Assembly: GCA_903896015.1 (NCBI GenBank)
Contig: CAITWF010000117.1
Span: 30,775-94,774, forward strand
Direction: 5' to 3'
Source: an uncultured Opitutia bacterium
Lineage (GTDB): Bacteria; Verrucomicrobiota; Verrucomicrobiia; Opitutales; Opitutaceae
DNA length: 64,000 nucleotides
Within the stretch, counting starts at the first letter, position 1. Each line of letters opens with the position of its first letter. Below, in pieces: positions 17,107 to 27,125 of this stretch. A model generated the notes under the pieces. The model was not told the origin of the DNA and did no database searches. It saw only the letters and a program-made list of their open reading frames with translations. The position numbers were made by a program, and so were the translations under genes.

Positions 17107-19692
17107 ATGGATCTCGCCAAACTCACCCAGATGTCGCGCCAAGCGGTCACCGACGCGCAGGCAATCGCACGCCGCCTCAATCACCACGAGGTCGACACAT
17201 GGCATTTGCTCTCCGCGCTGCTCGCGCAGGAGGGCGGCGTGGTGTCCGGTTTGGTCGAGAAACTCGGCAGCGGTCCTGGCGCCATGCAACTCGCCGTCGA
17301 GCGCGAACTCGAAAAACTCCCGAAAGTTACCGGCAGCGTCGATACCTCGAAAGTTTACGTGACGCAGGCAGTCAACGATGTGCTGACGCGCGCCGAGGAG
17401 GAAGCGAAGTCACTCAAGGATGATTTCGTCTCGGTCGAGCATCTGCTGCTTGGACTGATCGATATTGGCAAACCCGAGGCGCTGAAAAAACTTTTCAAGA
17501 GCTTCGCGATCGATCGAGCGAAGTTGCTCAAGGCGCTCAAGGATCTGCGCGGCTCGCAGCGCGTGACGTCCGACAACCCCGAGGCGACCTACGCCGCGCT
17601 CGAAAAATACGGCACGGATCTCGTCGCACAGGCGCGCAAGGGAAAAATGGATCCGGTCATTGGCCGCGACGAAGAGATTCGCCGGACGATTCGCATTCTC
17701 TCGCGGAAAACGAAAAACAACCCGGTCCTCATCGGTGAGCCCGGCGTGGGCAAGACTGCGATCGTCGAGGGCCTCGCGCAGCGCATTCTCCGTGGTGACG
17801 TGCCGGAGGGATTGAAGGACAAGACGATTTTCTCGCTCGATATGGGTGCGCTCGTCGCGGGGGCGAAATATCGCGGCGAGTTCGAGGAGCGGCTCAAGGC
17901 GGTGCTCGCCGAGGTGAAGGCCGCCGAGGGACGCATCATTCTGTTCATCGACGAACTGCACACGATCGTGGGCGTCGGCAAGAGTGAGGGCGCGATGGAC
18001 GCGGGCAATCTGCTCAAGCCGATGCTCGCACGCGGTGAGCTGCACTGCATCGGCGCGACGACGCTCGACGAGTATCGCCAGCACATTGAGAAGGACGCTG
18101 CGTTGGAGCGTCGTTTCCAGCCGGTGGTCGTCGATCAGCCGAGTGTCGAGGATGCGTTGTCGATCCTGCGCGGCATCAAGGAGCGCTTTGAGTTGCACCA
18201 CGGCGTGCGCATTCAGGACAACGCGCTCGTCGCCGCCGTCACGCTTTCCAACCGCTATATCACGGATCGTTTTCTGCCCGACAAGGCGATCGATCTCATG
18301 GACGAGGCGTGCGCGATGATTCGCACCGAAATGGACTCGATGCCGCAGGAGCTCGACGAGCTTACGCGCAAGGTCCTGCGCCTCGAAATCGAGGAAACCG
18401 CGCTCGCCAAGGAAAAGGACGACGCCAGCAAACGCCGGCTCGACGTGCTGCGCAAGGAACTCGCCGAGGCTCGCGAGAAGGCCAAAGGCATCAAGCTGAC
18501 TTGGGAGCGCGAGAAGGCCGCGATCCAAAAGACGAGGAAACAGCGCGAGGAAATCGAGGCGACGCGGCTTGAGATGGAGAAAGCTGAGCGCGCCTATGAT
18601 CTCAACAAGGTAGCCGAGCTTCGGCACGGCAAGCTGCCGCAACTCGAAGCGGAGTTGAAGCGCCTGGAAAAGAAGGGCGCGGAGCAGACCACCCTTTTCA
18701 AGGAAGAGGTTTCGGAAGAAGAGATCGCCGAAGTCGTTTCGAAGTGGAGCGGGGTGGCCGTCACGCGACTCGTCGAGGGCGAGAAGGATAAGTTGCTCCG
18801 GCTCGAGAGCGTGTTGCACGAGCGTGTCATTGGGCAGGACGAGGCGGTCACGCTCGTGACCGAGGCGATTCTGCGCGCGCGCAGCGGGATCAAGGATCCG
18901 CGCCGGCCGGTCGGGAGTTTTCTTTTTCTTGGGCCGACGGGGGTCGGCAAGACCGAACTCGCGAAGGCGCTGGCCGAGACGCTGTTCGATACGGAGGCCG
19001 CGATGGTGCGGATCGACATGTCGGAATACATGGAGAAGCACAGCGTCGCGCGCATGATCGGCGCGCCTCCGGGCTACGTTGGCTATGATGAGGGCGGGCA
19101 ACTCACCGAGGCTGTCCGGCGCAAGCCCTACGCCGTGATCCTCTTCGATGAAATCGAGAAGGCGCACCCGGATGTGTTCAACGTCCTGCTGCAGGTGCTC
19201 GACGACGGGCGCATCACCGACTCGCAGGGGCGCACCGTGGATTTCAAGAACACGATCATCATCATGACGTCGAACCTTGGTTCGCGTTTTCTCCTCGAGG
19301 GCGTGACGGGCAACACGATCCCTGAGGGCGTGCGCGAGAGCGTGATGGCGGACGTGCGCAAGGCGTTCCGCCCGGAATTTCTCAACCGCATCGACGAAAC
19401 AATCCTCTTCAAGCCGCTCACGCTCGAGGAAATCGAGACGATCGTGGATTTGCTGCTGGTTGACCTCAACAAGCGGCTGGCAGATCGTCGCGTGACCGTG
19501 TCGCTCGACAAGAAGGCGAAGGAGTGGGCGGCGGAGAAGGGCTACGATCCGGTCTTCGGAGCGCGTCCGCTGAAGCGTTTTCTCCAGCGCAACATCGAGA
19601 CGAAGCTGGCCCGCGCGCTCATCGCCGGGGAAATCGCCGAGGGCAGCGAGGTGAAATTCTCGGTCAAGGACGACGCGCTCGTGATGAAGTAA
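17107..19692 (+). CDS. clpB: ATP-dependent disaggregase ClpB
   Basis: Hsp104-class AAA+ machine that pulls polypeptides out of aggregates with DnaK. The 861-residue protein has an N-terminal Clp-N repeat domain (1-145), AAA1 with Walker A GEPGVGKT at about 209-216, the long coiled-coil middle domain (about 405-530), AAA2 with Walker A GPTGVGKT at about 609-616, and a C-terminal D2-small domain. Presence of the full middle domain and absence of a ClpP-binding loop I can recognise favour ClpB over ClpA/ClpC. The open frame continues far upstream of 17107, but the ATG there starts the conserved N-domain. The gap upstream (16954-17106) should hold its promoter. Confidence 0.96.
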   Translation: MDLAKLTQMSRQAVTDAQAIARRLNHHEVDTWHLLSALLAQEGGVVSGLVEKLGSGPGAMQLAVERELEKLPKVTGSVDTSKVYVTQAVNDVLTRAEEEAKSLKDDFVSVEHLLLGLIDIGKPEALKKLFKSFAIDRAKLLKALKDLRGSQRVTSDNPEATYAALEKYGTDLVAQARKGKMDPVIGRDEEIRRTIRILSRKTKNNPVLIGEPGVGKTAIVEGLAQRILRGDVPEGLKDKTIFSLDMGALVAGAKYRGEFEERLKAVLAEVKAAEGRIILFIDELHTIVGVGKSEGAMDAGNLLKPMLARGELHCIGATTLDEYRQHIEKDAALERRFQPVVVDQPSVEDALSILRGIKERFELHHGVRIQDNALVAAVTLSNRYITDRFLPDKAIDLMDEACAMIRTEMDSMPQELDELTRKVLRLEIEETALAKEKDDASKRRLDVLRKELAEAREKAKGIKLTWEREKAAIQKTRKQREEIEATRLEMEKAERAYDLNKVAELRHGKLPQLEAELKRLEKKGAEQTTLFKEEVSEEEIAEVVSKWSGVAVTRLVEGEKDKLLRLESVLHERVIGQDEAVTLVTEAILRARSGIKDPRRPVGSFLFLGPTGVGKTELAKALAETLFDTEAAMVRIDMSEYMEKHSVARMIGAPPGYVGYDEGGQLTEAVRRKPYAVILFDEIEKAHPDVFNVLLQVLDDGRITDSQGRTVDFKNTIIIMTSNLGSRFLLEGVTGNTIPEGVRESVMADVRKAFRPEFLNRIDETILFKPLTLEEIETIVDLLLVDLNKRLADRRVTVSLDKKAKEWAAEKGYDPVFGARPLKRFLQRNIETKLARALIAGEIAEGSEVKFSVKDDALVMK

Positions 19693-19737
19693 AATGTGCG
19701 TTGAGGTCGGCGGGCGCGGTTGTCTCACTGGATGTCC

Positions 19738-20697
19738 ATGTCCGCCGAACCCATCCGCTACCTCGATCGCGCCACACGCTCGGTAAAAACCGAGCAGATT
19801 TACGGCGAAAAGTGGTTGCGGTTCGCGTATGAGAATCCGGTCGGCCGGCTATTCGTTTGGGCGCTGGTGCGGCGCGCTATTTTCTCCCGCTGGTATGGCT
19901 GGCGCATGGGCATGGGAGCGCGGCGCGACGAAGAGGTGCAGGCCGCCCAGTTGTTCCGTATGATGCTCGGTGGTGGCGACAGCTCGGCGTTAATCCTGCC
20001 CTTCATCACGAAATACGGGATGGACGTCGACGAGTTCGCGAAGTCGGTCTTCGACTTCAGGACGTTCAACGAGTTTTTCTATCGCGCGCTGAAACCGACC
20101 GCGCGCCCCATCGCGCAAGGCGAGCGTGTGGCTGTGCTGCCGGCGGACGGACGGCATCTGGCGTTTGCCGATGCTGACACCGCTCCGGGGTATTACGTGA
20201 AGGGCCAGAAATTTTCTGTCGGTGAACTATTGGGCGATGCCGCGCTCGCGCGACAATTCGCCGGTGCCGCGATCCTGATTTCGCGGCTGTGTCCAGTGGA
20301 CTACCATCGGTTCCATTTTCCGGTCGCGGGCAAGCCGAATGAGTCGCGACTGATCAACGGCTGGCTTTACTCGGTGAGTCCGGTCGCGTTGCGACGGAAT
20401 CTGCGCTACCTCGTGGAAAACAAGCGCGAGATCACGCTGATCGAATCGCCGGTGTTTGGCACCGTCGCGCAGATTGAAGTCGGTGCGACCAACGTCGGCT
20501 CGATCCGGCAAAGCTTCGTGCCGGGACGCGCGGTGGCGAAGGGCGAGGAGAAGGGATTTTTCGCGTTCGGCGGGTCGTGCGTGATCACGTTGTTCCAGCG
20601 CGGGCGCATCCAGTTCGATGGCGATCTGCTGAAGCCGTGCGCGGAGGGATTGGAAGTTTACGCCAAGATGGGTGAGCGCCTCGGCGTGGCCGCCTAG
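19738..20697 (+). CDS. psd: Phosphatidylserine decarboxylase
   Basis: Makes phosphatidylethanolamine from phosphatidylserine at the inner membrane. The 319-residue proenzyme shows the PADG loop, the VDYHRFHFP segment with the catalytic His, and the self-cleavage site FGGSC near the C-terminus, where Ser280 would become the pyruvoyl group of the alpha chain. The site reads GGS rather than the LGST of E. coli, as in other non-proteobacterial Psd proteins. The ATG at 19738 was chosen; an in-frame ATG at 19732 is equally possible. pssA is not in the window. Confidence 0.93.
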   Translation: MSAEPIRYLDRATRSVKTEQIYGEKWLRFAYENPVGRLFVWALVRRAIFSRWYGWRMGMGARRDEEVQAAQLFRMMLGGGDSSALILPFITKYGMDVDEFAKSVFDFRTFNEFFYRALKPTARPIAQGERVAVLPADGRHLAFADADTAPGYYVKGQKFSVGELLGDAALARQFAGAAILISRLCPVDYHRFHFPVAGKPNESRLINGWLYSVSPVALRRNLRYLVENKREITLIESPVFGTVAQIEVGATNVGSIRQSFVPGRAVAKGEEKGFFAFGGSCVITLFQRGRIQFDGDLLKPCAEGLEVYAKMGERLGVAA

Positions 20698-20753
20698 CCG
20701 GAGAGTCGAAGAGCGAATTGCTTTTTTCGTCCGCGCGTTGCCATGCTCCTGGG

Positions 20754-22067
20754 ATGAAATCGCTCCGATTCGGCCTGACCTTCCTCTGGGCTTCTGCGAT
20801 CTCCCTCCGTGCCGCCGCTCCGTTGCCCTCTCTCGTCGATTATGCGGCCCAGCATACGGACGGGCGCGTCGCTTTCGCGTTCAACACGTCTGCCTATCAG
20901 GGCGACCTGAGTTCGTTGCCGATCGGAGTGTTTGATTCTGGCATTGGCGGACTGACCGTGCTCGAGGCGATTTACCAGCTCGACGCGTTCAACAACGAGA
21001 CGCATGCGCCCGGCCCCGACGGGAAACCCGATTTCGAGCACGAGCATTTCATTTATTTCGGCGATCAGGCGAACATGCCCTACGGTAACTATCCCAGCTC
21101 GGGAAAGACGGAATATCTCCGCGAGTTAATCATCAAGGACGTCACGTTCATGCTCGGCCAGCGCGCGTGGCCTGCCCGCAGCGATGCGGCGGAGTTCACC
21201 AAGCCGCCGGTGAAAGCGATCGTCATCGCGTGCAACACCGCCACCGCCTACGGGCTGGCAGACGTGCGCGCGGCGATCGAGCGCTGGCATGTGCCGGTAT
21301 TTGTCGTCGGGGTGGTGGAGGCCGGCGCCCGCGGAGTCGCGCCGGTTGCCGCCGGCATCGCACCGCAGTCTGTGGCCGTCTTTGCCACGGTCGGCACGTG
21401 CGCCAGCGAGGCTTACCCGCGCGCCATCGAAGCGCATTTGCGCGAGACCGGCCAGCTCGGCCGCCCCGTGATTCAGGAAGGCTCACCGAAATTGGCGGGC
21501 GCCATCGAGGGCGATCCTACGTGCCTGTTGCCGGGTCTCACTCCGCGCGAGTCGGTCAATAAAATCGTCCACGACGAAATTGCCACGCTCGTGGAGGCGC
21601 ATCGCCAAAGCGGCAGCGCGGCGCCCATCGGCAGCATTGTGCTCGGCTGCACGCACTATCCGCTCGTGCAGGACGAGATCGCCCGGGCATTCGCGGACTT
21701 GCGTCAAAGCGATGCCCGCTATCGCCCGCTGATTGCTGAGAAAATGGAATTTGTGAATCCGGCCGAACTGACCGCAAAGGAGCTTTATCAGCGACTGACC
21801 GAAACGAAACGTTTCCTGCGCCCCGGCGCGACGCCGGCGGTGGCGCATGATCTCTTCTATGTTTCGGTCGCGAATCCCAAGAGCCCGACTGCGAAGCTCG
21901 ACGCCGCTGGCGCCCTCGAGACCACTTACAAATACGGCCGCGCTCCGGGCGGCTTTGAGGTGGAGGACACCAAGGGTGTGCCCATGCAGCTCGCCGAGTT
22001 GCCTCCGTCCAGCGCCAACCTGATCCGGGAAAAACTTCCGGCCGTCGCTCGTCACCTGCAACCCTAA
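20754..22067 (+). CDS. Exported aspartate/glutamate racemase-like protein
   Basis: A 437-residue relative of glutamate racemase MurI. The usual motifs are intact: FDSGIGGLTVL near 60-70 with Asp61, YFGDQANMPYG near 101, the first catalytic cysteine in ACNTATAYG (Cys160) and the second in GCTHYP (Cys299). Two things are unlike MurI. The protein begins with a signal peptide (residues 1-22, ending SLRAAA), which implies export, and it is about 170 residues longer, with an N-terminal extension, inserts and a C-terminal tail. Cytoplasmic peptidoglycan synthesis is therefore an unlikely role; it may act on periplasmic D/L-Glu or peptide substrates. The exported amidase starts 18 bases downstream. 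Confidence 0.88.
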   Translation: MKSLRFGLTFLWASAISLRAAAPLPSLVDYAAQHTDGRVAFAFNTSAYQGDLSSLPIGVFDSGIGGLTVLEAIYQLDAFNNETHAPGPDGKPDFEHEHFIYFGDQANMPYGNYPSSGKTEYLRELIIKDVTFMLGQRAWPARSDAAEFTKPPVKAIVIACNTATAYGLADVRAAIERWHVPVFVVGVVEAGARGVAPVAAGIAPQSVAVFATVGTCASEAYPRAIEAHLRETGQLGRPVIQEGSPKLAGAIEGDPTCLLPGLTPRESVNKIVHDEIATLVEAHRQSGSAAPIGSIVLGCTHYPLVQDEIARAFADLRQSDARYRPLIAEKMEFVNPAELTAKELYQRLTETKRFLRPGATPAVAHDLFYVSVANPKSPTAKLDAAGALETTYKYGRAPGGFEVEDTKGVPMQLAELPPSSANLIREKLPAVARHLQP

Positions 22068-22085
22068 GCCGACAAACCTCCGCCT

Positions 22086-23645
22086 TTGAAAATCAGAATT
22101 CTGTTCGGTTTCATGCTGCTCAATGTGATCGCACGGGCTGAGTTCCCTTTTTCCGAGGCGACGATTGATTCGCTCCAGGCGCAGATGGCGGCGGGCAAAC
22201 TGACCTCGCATGATCTCACCGCTGCCTACCTCGCGCGAATTGCCGCGATCGACAAGGCCGGCCCCAAACTCAACGCCGTCCTTGAGCTCAATCCCGACGC
22301 GCTGATCATTGCCGATGCGCTCGATGCCGAGCGCAAGTCCGGCCGCGTGCGTGGTCCGCTCCATGGCATTCCAATTCTGATTAAGGACAACATCGACACG
22401 GCCGATCGGATGCAGACGACGGCAGGCTCGCTGGCGCTCGTCGGTCAGAAAGTGCCGCGCGATGCGCACATCGCTGCGCGGCTGCGGGCGGCTGGCGCGG
22501 TGATTCTTGGCAAAACGAACCTCAGCGAGTGGGCGAACTACCGCGGCAACAATTCCTCCAGCGGCTGGAGTGGTCGCGGCGGCCAGACACACAACCCCTA
22601 TTCGCTCGATCGCAGCCCGTCGGGCTCGAGCTCAGGCTCGGGCGCGGCGGCTTCGGCGAATCTCTGTGTCGTCGCGATCGGCACCGAGACAAATGGTTCG
22701 ATTATGTCGCCGGCGTCGGCGTGCGGGCTCGTGGGCGTTAAGCCCACCGTGGGACTCGTGAGTCGCGATGGCATCATCCCGATCTCGGCGTCGCAGGACA
22801 CCGCCGGACCCATGGCGCGCACCGTGCGCGATGCCGCGCTCGTGCTCGCCGCAATCGCCGATCGCGATGAACGCGACGACGCGACGAAGAAGATTCCGGT
22901 TGGATTGCTCGCGGCACTCGCGGCGCCGTTGACGAAGGATGCGTTGCGCGGCGCGCGGATTGGCGTGGTGCGCGCCGGCTTCGGGTTTCACGCGCGAATG
23001 GAGACGGAGTTGAACAACCTCGTCGCCCTGCTGCGCGACGCCGGCGCCGAAGTGATCGATCCGGTGGCGATTCCGTCGTTGACCAAGCTTGGTGCCTCGA
23101 CGGGGTTGGTGCTCTCCTACGAATTCAAAGACGGCCTCAATCGCTACCTCGGCGAACCGGGTCGTGCGACGCCGGTGAAATCGCTCGCCGAGCTGATCGC
23201 GTTCAATGACGCGCACCGCGCTGACGAGCTGCCGTTTTTCGGACAGGAGCTTTTCACCGCGGCACAGGCGCGCGGGCCGCTGACCGACAAGGCTTATGTC
23301 GAGGCGCGCGAAGCCTGCCTTCGGCTCACGCGGGCCGAGGGCATCGACGCCGTGATGGACGAAAACAAACTCGACGCACTCGTGTATTACACGAAGGGCG
23401 TGGCTACGCTCACCGATCCGCTGAACGGCGAGGGCGGCAGCGGCGGCAGCGCGACGCTTGCGGCGGTCGCGGGCTACCCGAGTGTGACGGTGCCGGCGGC
23501 GAATTTCTTTGGACTGCCGGTCGGTCTGTCGTTTGTCGGCCGTGCTTGGAGCGAGCCAAAGCTGCTCGCGCTCGCGGCGGACTTCGAGGCGCGCACGCAC
23601 GTGCGCCAGGAGCCGCAGCTGCTGCCGACCGCCGAGTTGCCGTGA
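22086..23645 (+). CDS. Exported amidase (amidase signature family)
   Basis: A 519-residue amidase-signature enzyme with the Ser-cisSer-Lys triad: Lys100 in PILIKDNID, the Ser/Gly-rich SPSGSSSGSGAA (cis-Ser near 182) and Ser205 in GTETNGSIMSP. Such enzymes hydrolyse amides to acid and ammonia. A signal peptide is visible (about 1-18, ending VIARAE). The start is a TTG at 22086, which keeps the signal peptide complete; an ATG at 22113 would cut into it. It lies 18 bases after the exported racemase-like gene and is probably co-transcribed with it, suggesting a shared periplasmic job on amino acid amides or peptidoglycan fragments. Confidence 0.9.
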   Translation: MKIRILFGFMLLNVIARAEFPFSEATIDSLQAQMAAGKLTSHDLTAAYLARIAAIDKAGPKLNAVLELNPDALIIADALDAERKSGRVRGPLHGIPILIKDNIDTADRMQTTAGSLALVGQKVPRDAHIAARLRAAGAVILGKTNLSEWANYRGNNSSSGWSGRGGQTHNPYSLDRSPSGSSSGSGAAASANLCVVAIGTETNGSIMSPASACGLVGVKPTVGLVSRDGIIPISASQDTAGPMARTVRDAALVLAAIADRDERDDATKKIPVGLLAALAAPLTKDALRGARIGVVRAGFGFHARMETELNNLVALLRDAGAEVIDPVAIPSLTKLGASTGLVLSYEFKDGLNRYLGEPGRATPVKSLAELIAFNDAHRADELPFFGQELFTAAQARGPLTDKAYVEAREACLRLTRAEGIDAVMDENKLDALVYYTKGVATLTDPLNGEGGSGGSATLAAVAGYPSVTVPAANFFGLPVGLSFVGRAWSEPKLLALAADFEARTHVRQEPQLLPTAELP

Positions 23646-23715
23646 GCGCGCGATGAGATTCGCCGCTTGCGTCTGTCGGTCAAAAATCCGAAATCCCAGC
23701 GCGAAACTCACTCTC

Positions 23716-23799
23716 GCTCGGGTGATGGAATGGCAGACATGCGGGTCTTAGAAGCCCGTGCCGTAAGGCGTGCAGGTTCGAGTCCTGTCCCGAGCACCA
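23716..23799 (+). tRNA. tRNA-Leu (anticodon UAG), CCA encoded
   Basis: The acceptor stem is GCTCGGG paired with CCCGAGC, followed by A and an encoded CCA end. The T arm is GCAGG-TTCGAGT-CCTGT. The anticodon stem-loop CGGGT-CTTAGAA-GCCCG puts TAG at positions 34-36, reading CUA and other CUN codons. A class II variable arm (GCC-GTAA-GGC) confirms a leucine-type tRNA. Confidence 0.95.
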
Positions 23800-23800
23800 A

Positions 23801-23823
23801 GGCGCGATGCGCCGCGTCCTTTT
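23801..23823 (+). terminator. Possible terminator after tRNA-Leu
   Basis: Directly after the CCA end lies GGCGC-GAT-GCGCC, a short GC hairpin, followed within six bases by CTTTT. It could end the tRNA transcript. The stem is only five base pairs, so support is weak. It also borders the end of the convergent lacI-type gene. Confidence 0.35.
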
Positions 23824-24859
23824 ACTTCGACGGCGGAGCACTGCGCAGTGTCGGGCCGTCCATCCACCGCGCCGGGATTGTCGTGGTCGAGGGCCACTCG
23901 GGGATCCCGGTCTCGTTGCGCTGAAGTTGGGCGATCAGCAGCTCTGCGCCGCGCGCTCCGAGCTGGCGCGGCAGAAGATCGAGACCCGCGCAGGGACGTG
24001 TTTTCATGAGCACATTGAGCGAGACGAAACCGTGCGTCGCGGGCACCTGTGCGCCGCCCGCCTCCATCCAGTCGATGGCCTCGGTGTTGTGGCCGAGGAC
24101 GACGTCGGGCTTGTGGCGCTGAAACCACGCGGTGAACGTCTCGCGCGAAAATTTTTCCGCGATAAGCGGCGGCACAGGTCTGATGCCGGCGTGGCTCTCC
24201 TGAAACGCGCGAAAGGCCGCGCCCCAGCGGTATTGCAGCCGCTCGTCCTGATGCTTCTGCAGAAACAATCCCGGCCGTGTGTAGCCGAGTGCGGCGAGCC
24301 GCTGCAGCGCGGCGAGCAGCGATCGATAATGATCGGAGCAGACCGAGTGAAGCGCCGGCCGCTCAATGATGTAGTCCGTGTAGATGCCGGCGAAGCGCGT
24401 CCAATCGAGGTTCGACAGGTCGGGCTCACCCCAGGCGGGCAGCAGGATCACTCCGTGGATGCCGCGCGACTGGAGGATCGAATCGAGACGTTGCACGGAA
24501 AGTCCGGCGCGGCCGACGATGAATTTCTCCAACTTGAAACCGAGCTCCGTCGCCCGCGTCTGTGCGCCGAGCGCCAGCTCGCTGTGATAGCGCGCGGCGT
24601 ATTCCGGTCGATCGAGTTCGTGAAAATCCACTGCCGCGATCACGCCGCGAAACGCCGTGCCGCGCGAACGCCGCAGCTCCGACATCAGCGCACCGGCGAG
24701 CGGATTGCGGCGGTAGCCGGCTTCGCGGGCGGCCTTCTTCACTCGCGCCGCCGTGGCGGGATCGACGCGCAGGGAGCCGCGCAGGGCGTCCGAGACTGTC
24801 GTGCGCGACAGCCCGAGCGTGCGGGCGAGGGAGCGGAGAGTGGGGGCGGGACCGGACAT
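23822..24859 (-). CDS. LacI-family transcriptional regulator
   Basis: A 345-residue repressor with the N-terminal LacI helix-turn-helix (TLRSLARTLGLSRTTVSDALRG, about residues 6-27) and hinge YRRNPLAG, followed by a periplasmic-binding-protein-like effector domain (about 60-340). The ATG at 24859 starts the conserved HTH; a TTG at 24901 would add 14 unconserved residues. It is divergent from the sodium:solute symporter gene across a 152-base gap, so it probably controls that gene and itself in response to a sugar. Nearby rhamnose mutarotase and SGNH-esterase genes make rhamnose or a pectin-derived sugar a reasonable but unproved effector. Confidence 0.9.
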   Translation of the reverse strand: MSGPAPTLRSLARTLGLSRTTVSDALRGSLRVDPATAARVKKAAREAGYRRNPLAGALMSELRRSRGTAFRGVIAAVDFHELDRPEYAARYHSELALGAQTRATELGFKLEKFIVGRAGLSVQRLDSILQSRGIHGVILLPAWGEPDLSNLDWTRFAGIYTDYIIERPALHSVCSDHYRSLLAALQRLAALGYTRPGLFLQKHQDERLQYRWGAAFRAFQESHAGIRPVPPLIAEKFSRETFTAWFQRHKPDVVLGHNTEAIDWMEAGGAQVPATHGFVSLNVLMKTRPCAGLDLLPRQLGARGAELLIAQLQRNETGIPEWPSTTTIPARWMDGPTLRSAPPSK

Positions 24860-24861
24860 TC

Positions 24862-24882
24862 TCGGACTGTCAGACTTTCCGA
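24862..24882. promoter_or_regulatory. Operator-like palindrome upstream of the lacI-type gene
   Basis: A 21-base inverted repeat of the form TCGGA-N2-GTC-N-GAC-N2-TCCGA, with eight matching bases on each side of a central base. It ends two bases before the ATG of the lacI-type gene, covering the place of its ribosome binding site, and lies in the divergent gap to the symporter. LacI-family proteins bind palindromes of this size, so this is a candidate operator for autoregulation and symporter control. Confidence 0.5.
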
Positions 24883-25011
24883 GCGTCGGATGGGAACGCA
24901 ACCGTTTTCCGGCGTGCGCCGTGTCATGGCGGACCGCGCCGAACGCTCCGGCGCAATGCGGGCTCGCCGCCGCGGGGCGCGCCGCTCACGTTTTCGGTTC
25001 AACCCCGCCCC

Positions 25012-27048
25012 ATGATTTTCGGCAGCCTGCACGTCCTCGATCTCGCCATCATCGTCGCCTACCTCGTCACCGTTGTGCTGATTGGGAAATTTGCGTCGAA
25101 AGGCACGGGGAGTGAGGAAGGATTTTTTCTCGCGGGCCGAAAGCTCGGCAAGCTCTACCAATTCTTCCTCAACTTTGGCAACGCCACCGAGCCGCAGGGT
25201 GCGGTGAGCACAGCGAGCTTCGTCTACCAGCAGGGCGCCCCCGGCTCATGGCTTTCGTTTCAGACAGTGTTCATGAATCCGTACTTTTGGTTCATGAACG
25301 TCTGGTTCCGCCGCGTGCGCCTCACGACGCTCGCCGACCTGTTCGAGGATCGGTTCGCGAGCCGCGGCCTTTCGATGTTTTACGCGCTGTTCCAGATTCT
25401 GGTGGCGTGCGTGTTTCTCGGGTTCGGCAACGTCACCGCCTATAAAATTGCCTCGTCGCTCGTCGTGAAACCCGAAGCGACGTGGACCGTCGCCGACCGC
25501 GCGTCGATCGAGGGCTACCGCGACCTAAAGGCGCTCGAAAAGCAAAACACCACTGCCGCCCTCACCGGCGATGCAAAGGCGAAGCTCGATCTGCTTCGCG
25601 ATCGTGATGCGCGCGGCGAACTTCACAGCTATATCACGGTGCTGAACGACATCGCGTTCTACGCCGCGTTCGCGCTCGTCGTCGGCACCTACATCGTGCT
25701 CGGCGGCATGTCGGCCGCGGCGGTGAACGAGGGCCTGCAAAGCGTGCTGATTATTGTCTTCTCGCTGCTGCTGATCCCGACCGGACTCCACGCGATCGGC
25801 GGGTGGCATGCGCTCGCGCAGAAGATCCCGGCGCGGATGTTCGATCTTTTCGGCGCGGGTGGCTCGGATCAGTTCTCGGTCGTGGCGCTCGGCGCGATTC
25901 TCCTCGTGAGCGTCGTCCAGAACGCTGGCCTCAGCCACAACATGGGCATCTGCGGCTCGGCGAAAGACGAGTTCGCGGCGCGCAGTGGCGTCTCGGGCAA
26001 TTATCTCAAGCGTCTCATGATTATCATGTGGGCGTTTGCCGGGTTGATCGCGATCGCGCTCTTCGGCGCGGGCGGACTTTCCGATCCGGATGCGACGTGG
26101 GGCGCGCTGTCGAACCGGCTGCTCGGCCCGGGGCTCATCGGGCTCATGCTGGCGGGCGTGCTCGCCGGCACGATGTCGACACTCGCGGCGAAGGCCCTCG
26201 CGATCTCGTCGCTCTTCGTGCGCAACGTCTACCGCCCGATTTGGCCCGGCCTCACGCAGCATCAGGGGGTCTTCTATGCGCGCTGCACCATCGTCGCCGT
26301 CCTCATCCTCGGAGCAGTCTCGGCGTCGCTCATGGGCAGCTTCCTGTCGATCGTGAACATCGTGCTCACGGTGAACATCCCGTTCGGTGCCGCCGTGCTG
26401 CTGACGTTTTGGTGGCGGCGCGTGACGGCTCCTGCCGTGTGGGCGTGCGTGCTGCTCTCGACGCTCACGATTCTCGTCGTGCCGTGGACGGCGGCGAATG
26501 TCCCGGCGCTCGCGCGCGACCCGGCGCTCGCGCAGATGAGTACAAAGCCGGGCAAGGGTGTTTTCTTTGATGCCGTCGTGCACGAGCGCGCCGCCGATCT
26601 CGCGAGCCCGCTGATCGCGAAACCCGGTCTGTTCAATAACCGCTTCAACGTCGAGGCGTGGCTGCTCGGCCGGGCAGGGCTTGATGTCGTCGCGATGACG
26701 CCAAACCAGCGGTTCACCGCACAGTTTTTCTTCGACGGCCTGTTCCCGTTTGCGCTGCTAATCCTCGTCAGCCTCGCGACCAAGCCAACCGATCCGGCGC
26801 GCGTGGCGGTGTTCTACGGCAAGATGAAGACACCCGTGGGCGAAACGCCCGAACTCGAAGCCGCGGCAATCGAGCAGACGCGCGCGGCCCCCGCTCGGTT
26901 TGAAGACATGAAACTCTTCGGTGCCGCTTCATGGTGGGAATTTTGCAAGTGGGACCGCGTCGATGCGATCGGATTCCTCATATGCAGCGCTCTGTCCGGG
27001 GCGATTGTGCTGCTGTTCATCGGGCTGCTGCGCTGGGCGGCGCCGTGA
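25012..27048 (+). CDS. Sodium:solute symporter (SSS family)
   Basis: A 678-residue integral membrane protein with at least 13 hydrophobic segments. The N-terminal LDLAIIVAYLVTVVLIGKFAS and GFFLAGRKLGKLYQFFLNFG segments are typical of SSS/solute:Na+ symporters that import sugars, amino acids or carboxylates with sodium. A hydrophilic loop of about 60 residues (around 160-220) separates early and later helices. The ATG at 25012 begins the first helix; the long open frame upstream is a shadow of the regulator gene. Its divergent LacI neighbour suggests a sugar substrate. Confidence 0.9.
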   Translation: MIFGSLHVLDLAIIVAYLVTVVLIGKFASKGTGSEEGFFLAGRKLGKLYQFFLNFGNATEPQGAVSTASFVYQQGAPGSWLSFQTVFMNPYFWFMNVWFRRVRLTTLADLFEDRFASRGLSMFYALFQILVACVFLGFGNVTAYKIASSLVVKPEATWTVADRASIEGYRDLKALEKQNTTAALTGDAKAKLDLLRDRDARGELHSYITVLNDIAFYAAFALVVGTYIVLGGMSAAAVNEGLQSVLIIVFSLLLIPTGLHAIGGWHALAQKIPARMFDLFGAGGSDQFSVVALGAILLVSVVQNAGLSHNMGICGSAKDEFAARSGVSGNYLKRLMIIMWAFAGLIAIALFGAGGLSDPDATWGALSNRLLGPGLIGLMLAGVLAGTMSTLAAKALAISSLFVRNVYRPIWPGLTQHQGVFYARCTIVAVLILGAVSASLMGSFLSIVNIVLTVNIPFGAAVLLTFWWRRVTAPAVWACVLLSTLTILVVPWTAANVPALARDPALAQMSTKPGKGVFFDAVVHERAADLASPLIAKPGLFNNRFNVEAWLLGRAGLDVVAMTPNQRFTAQFFFDGLFPFALLILVSLATKPTDPARVAVFYGKMKTPVGETPELEAAAIEQTRAAPARFEDMKLFGAASWWEFCKWDRVDAIGFLICSALSGAIVLLFIGLLRWAAP

Positions 27049-27125
27049 GGTGGGTGGCGGTGATGCCGTAGTCCGAAGTTGCGTGGCACGGCTGTTTGCG
27101 GGCAGGGTCTGTAGTCGTAGCCGCC

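Noticed and set aside
17107..19692. ClpC or ClpA instead of ClpB
   Set aside because: The long middle coiled-coil domain (about 405-530) and total length of 861 residues fit ClpB.
17410..19728. 772-residue open frame antisense to clpB
   Set aside because: It mirrors the ClpB reading frame in a GC-rich genome and has no recognisable domain; the ClpB motifs on the other strand are unambiguous.
22632..23711. 359-residue minus-strand open frame over the amidase gene
   Set aside because: Arg-rich shadow; the amidase triad is intact on the plus strand.
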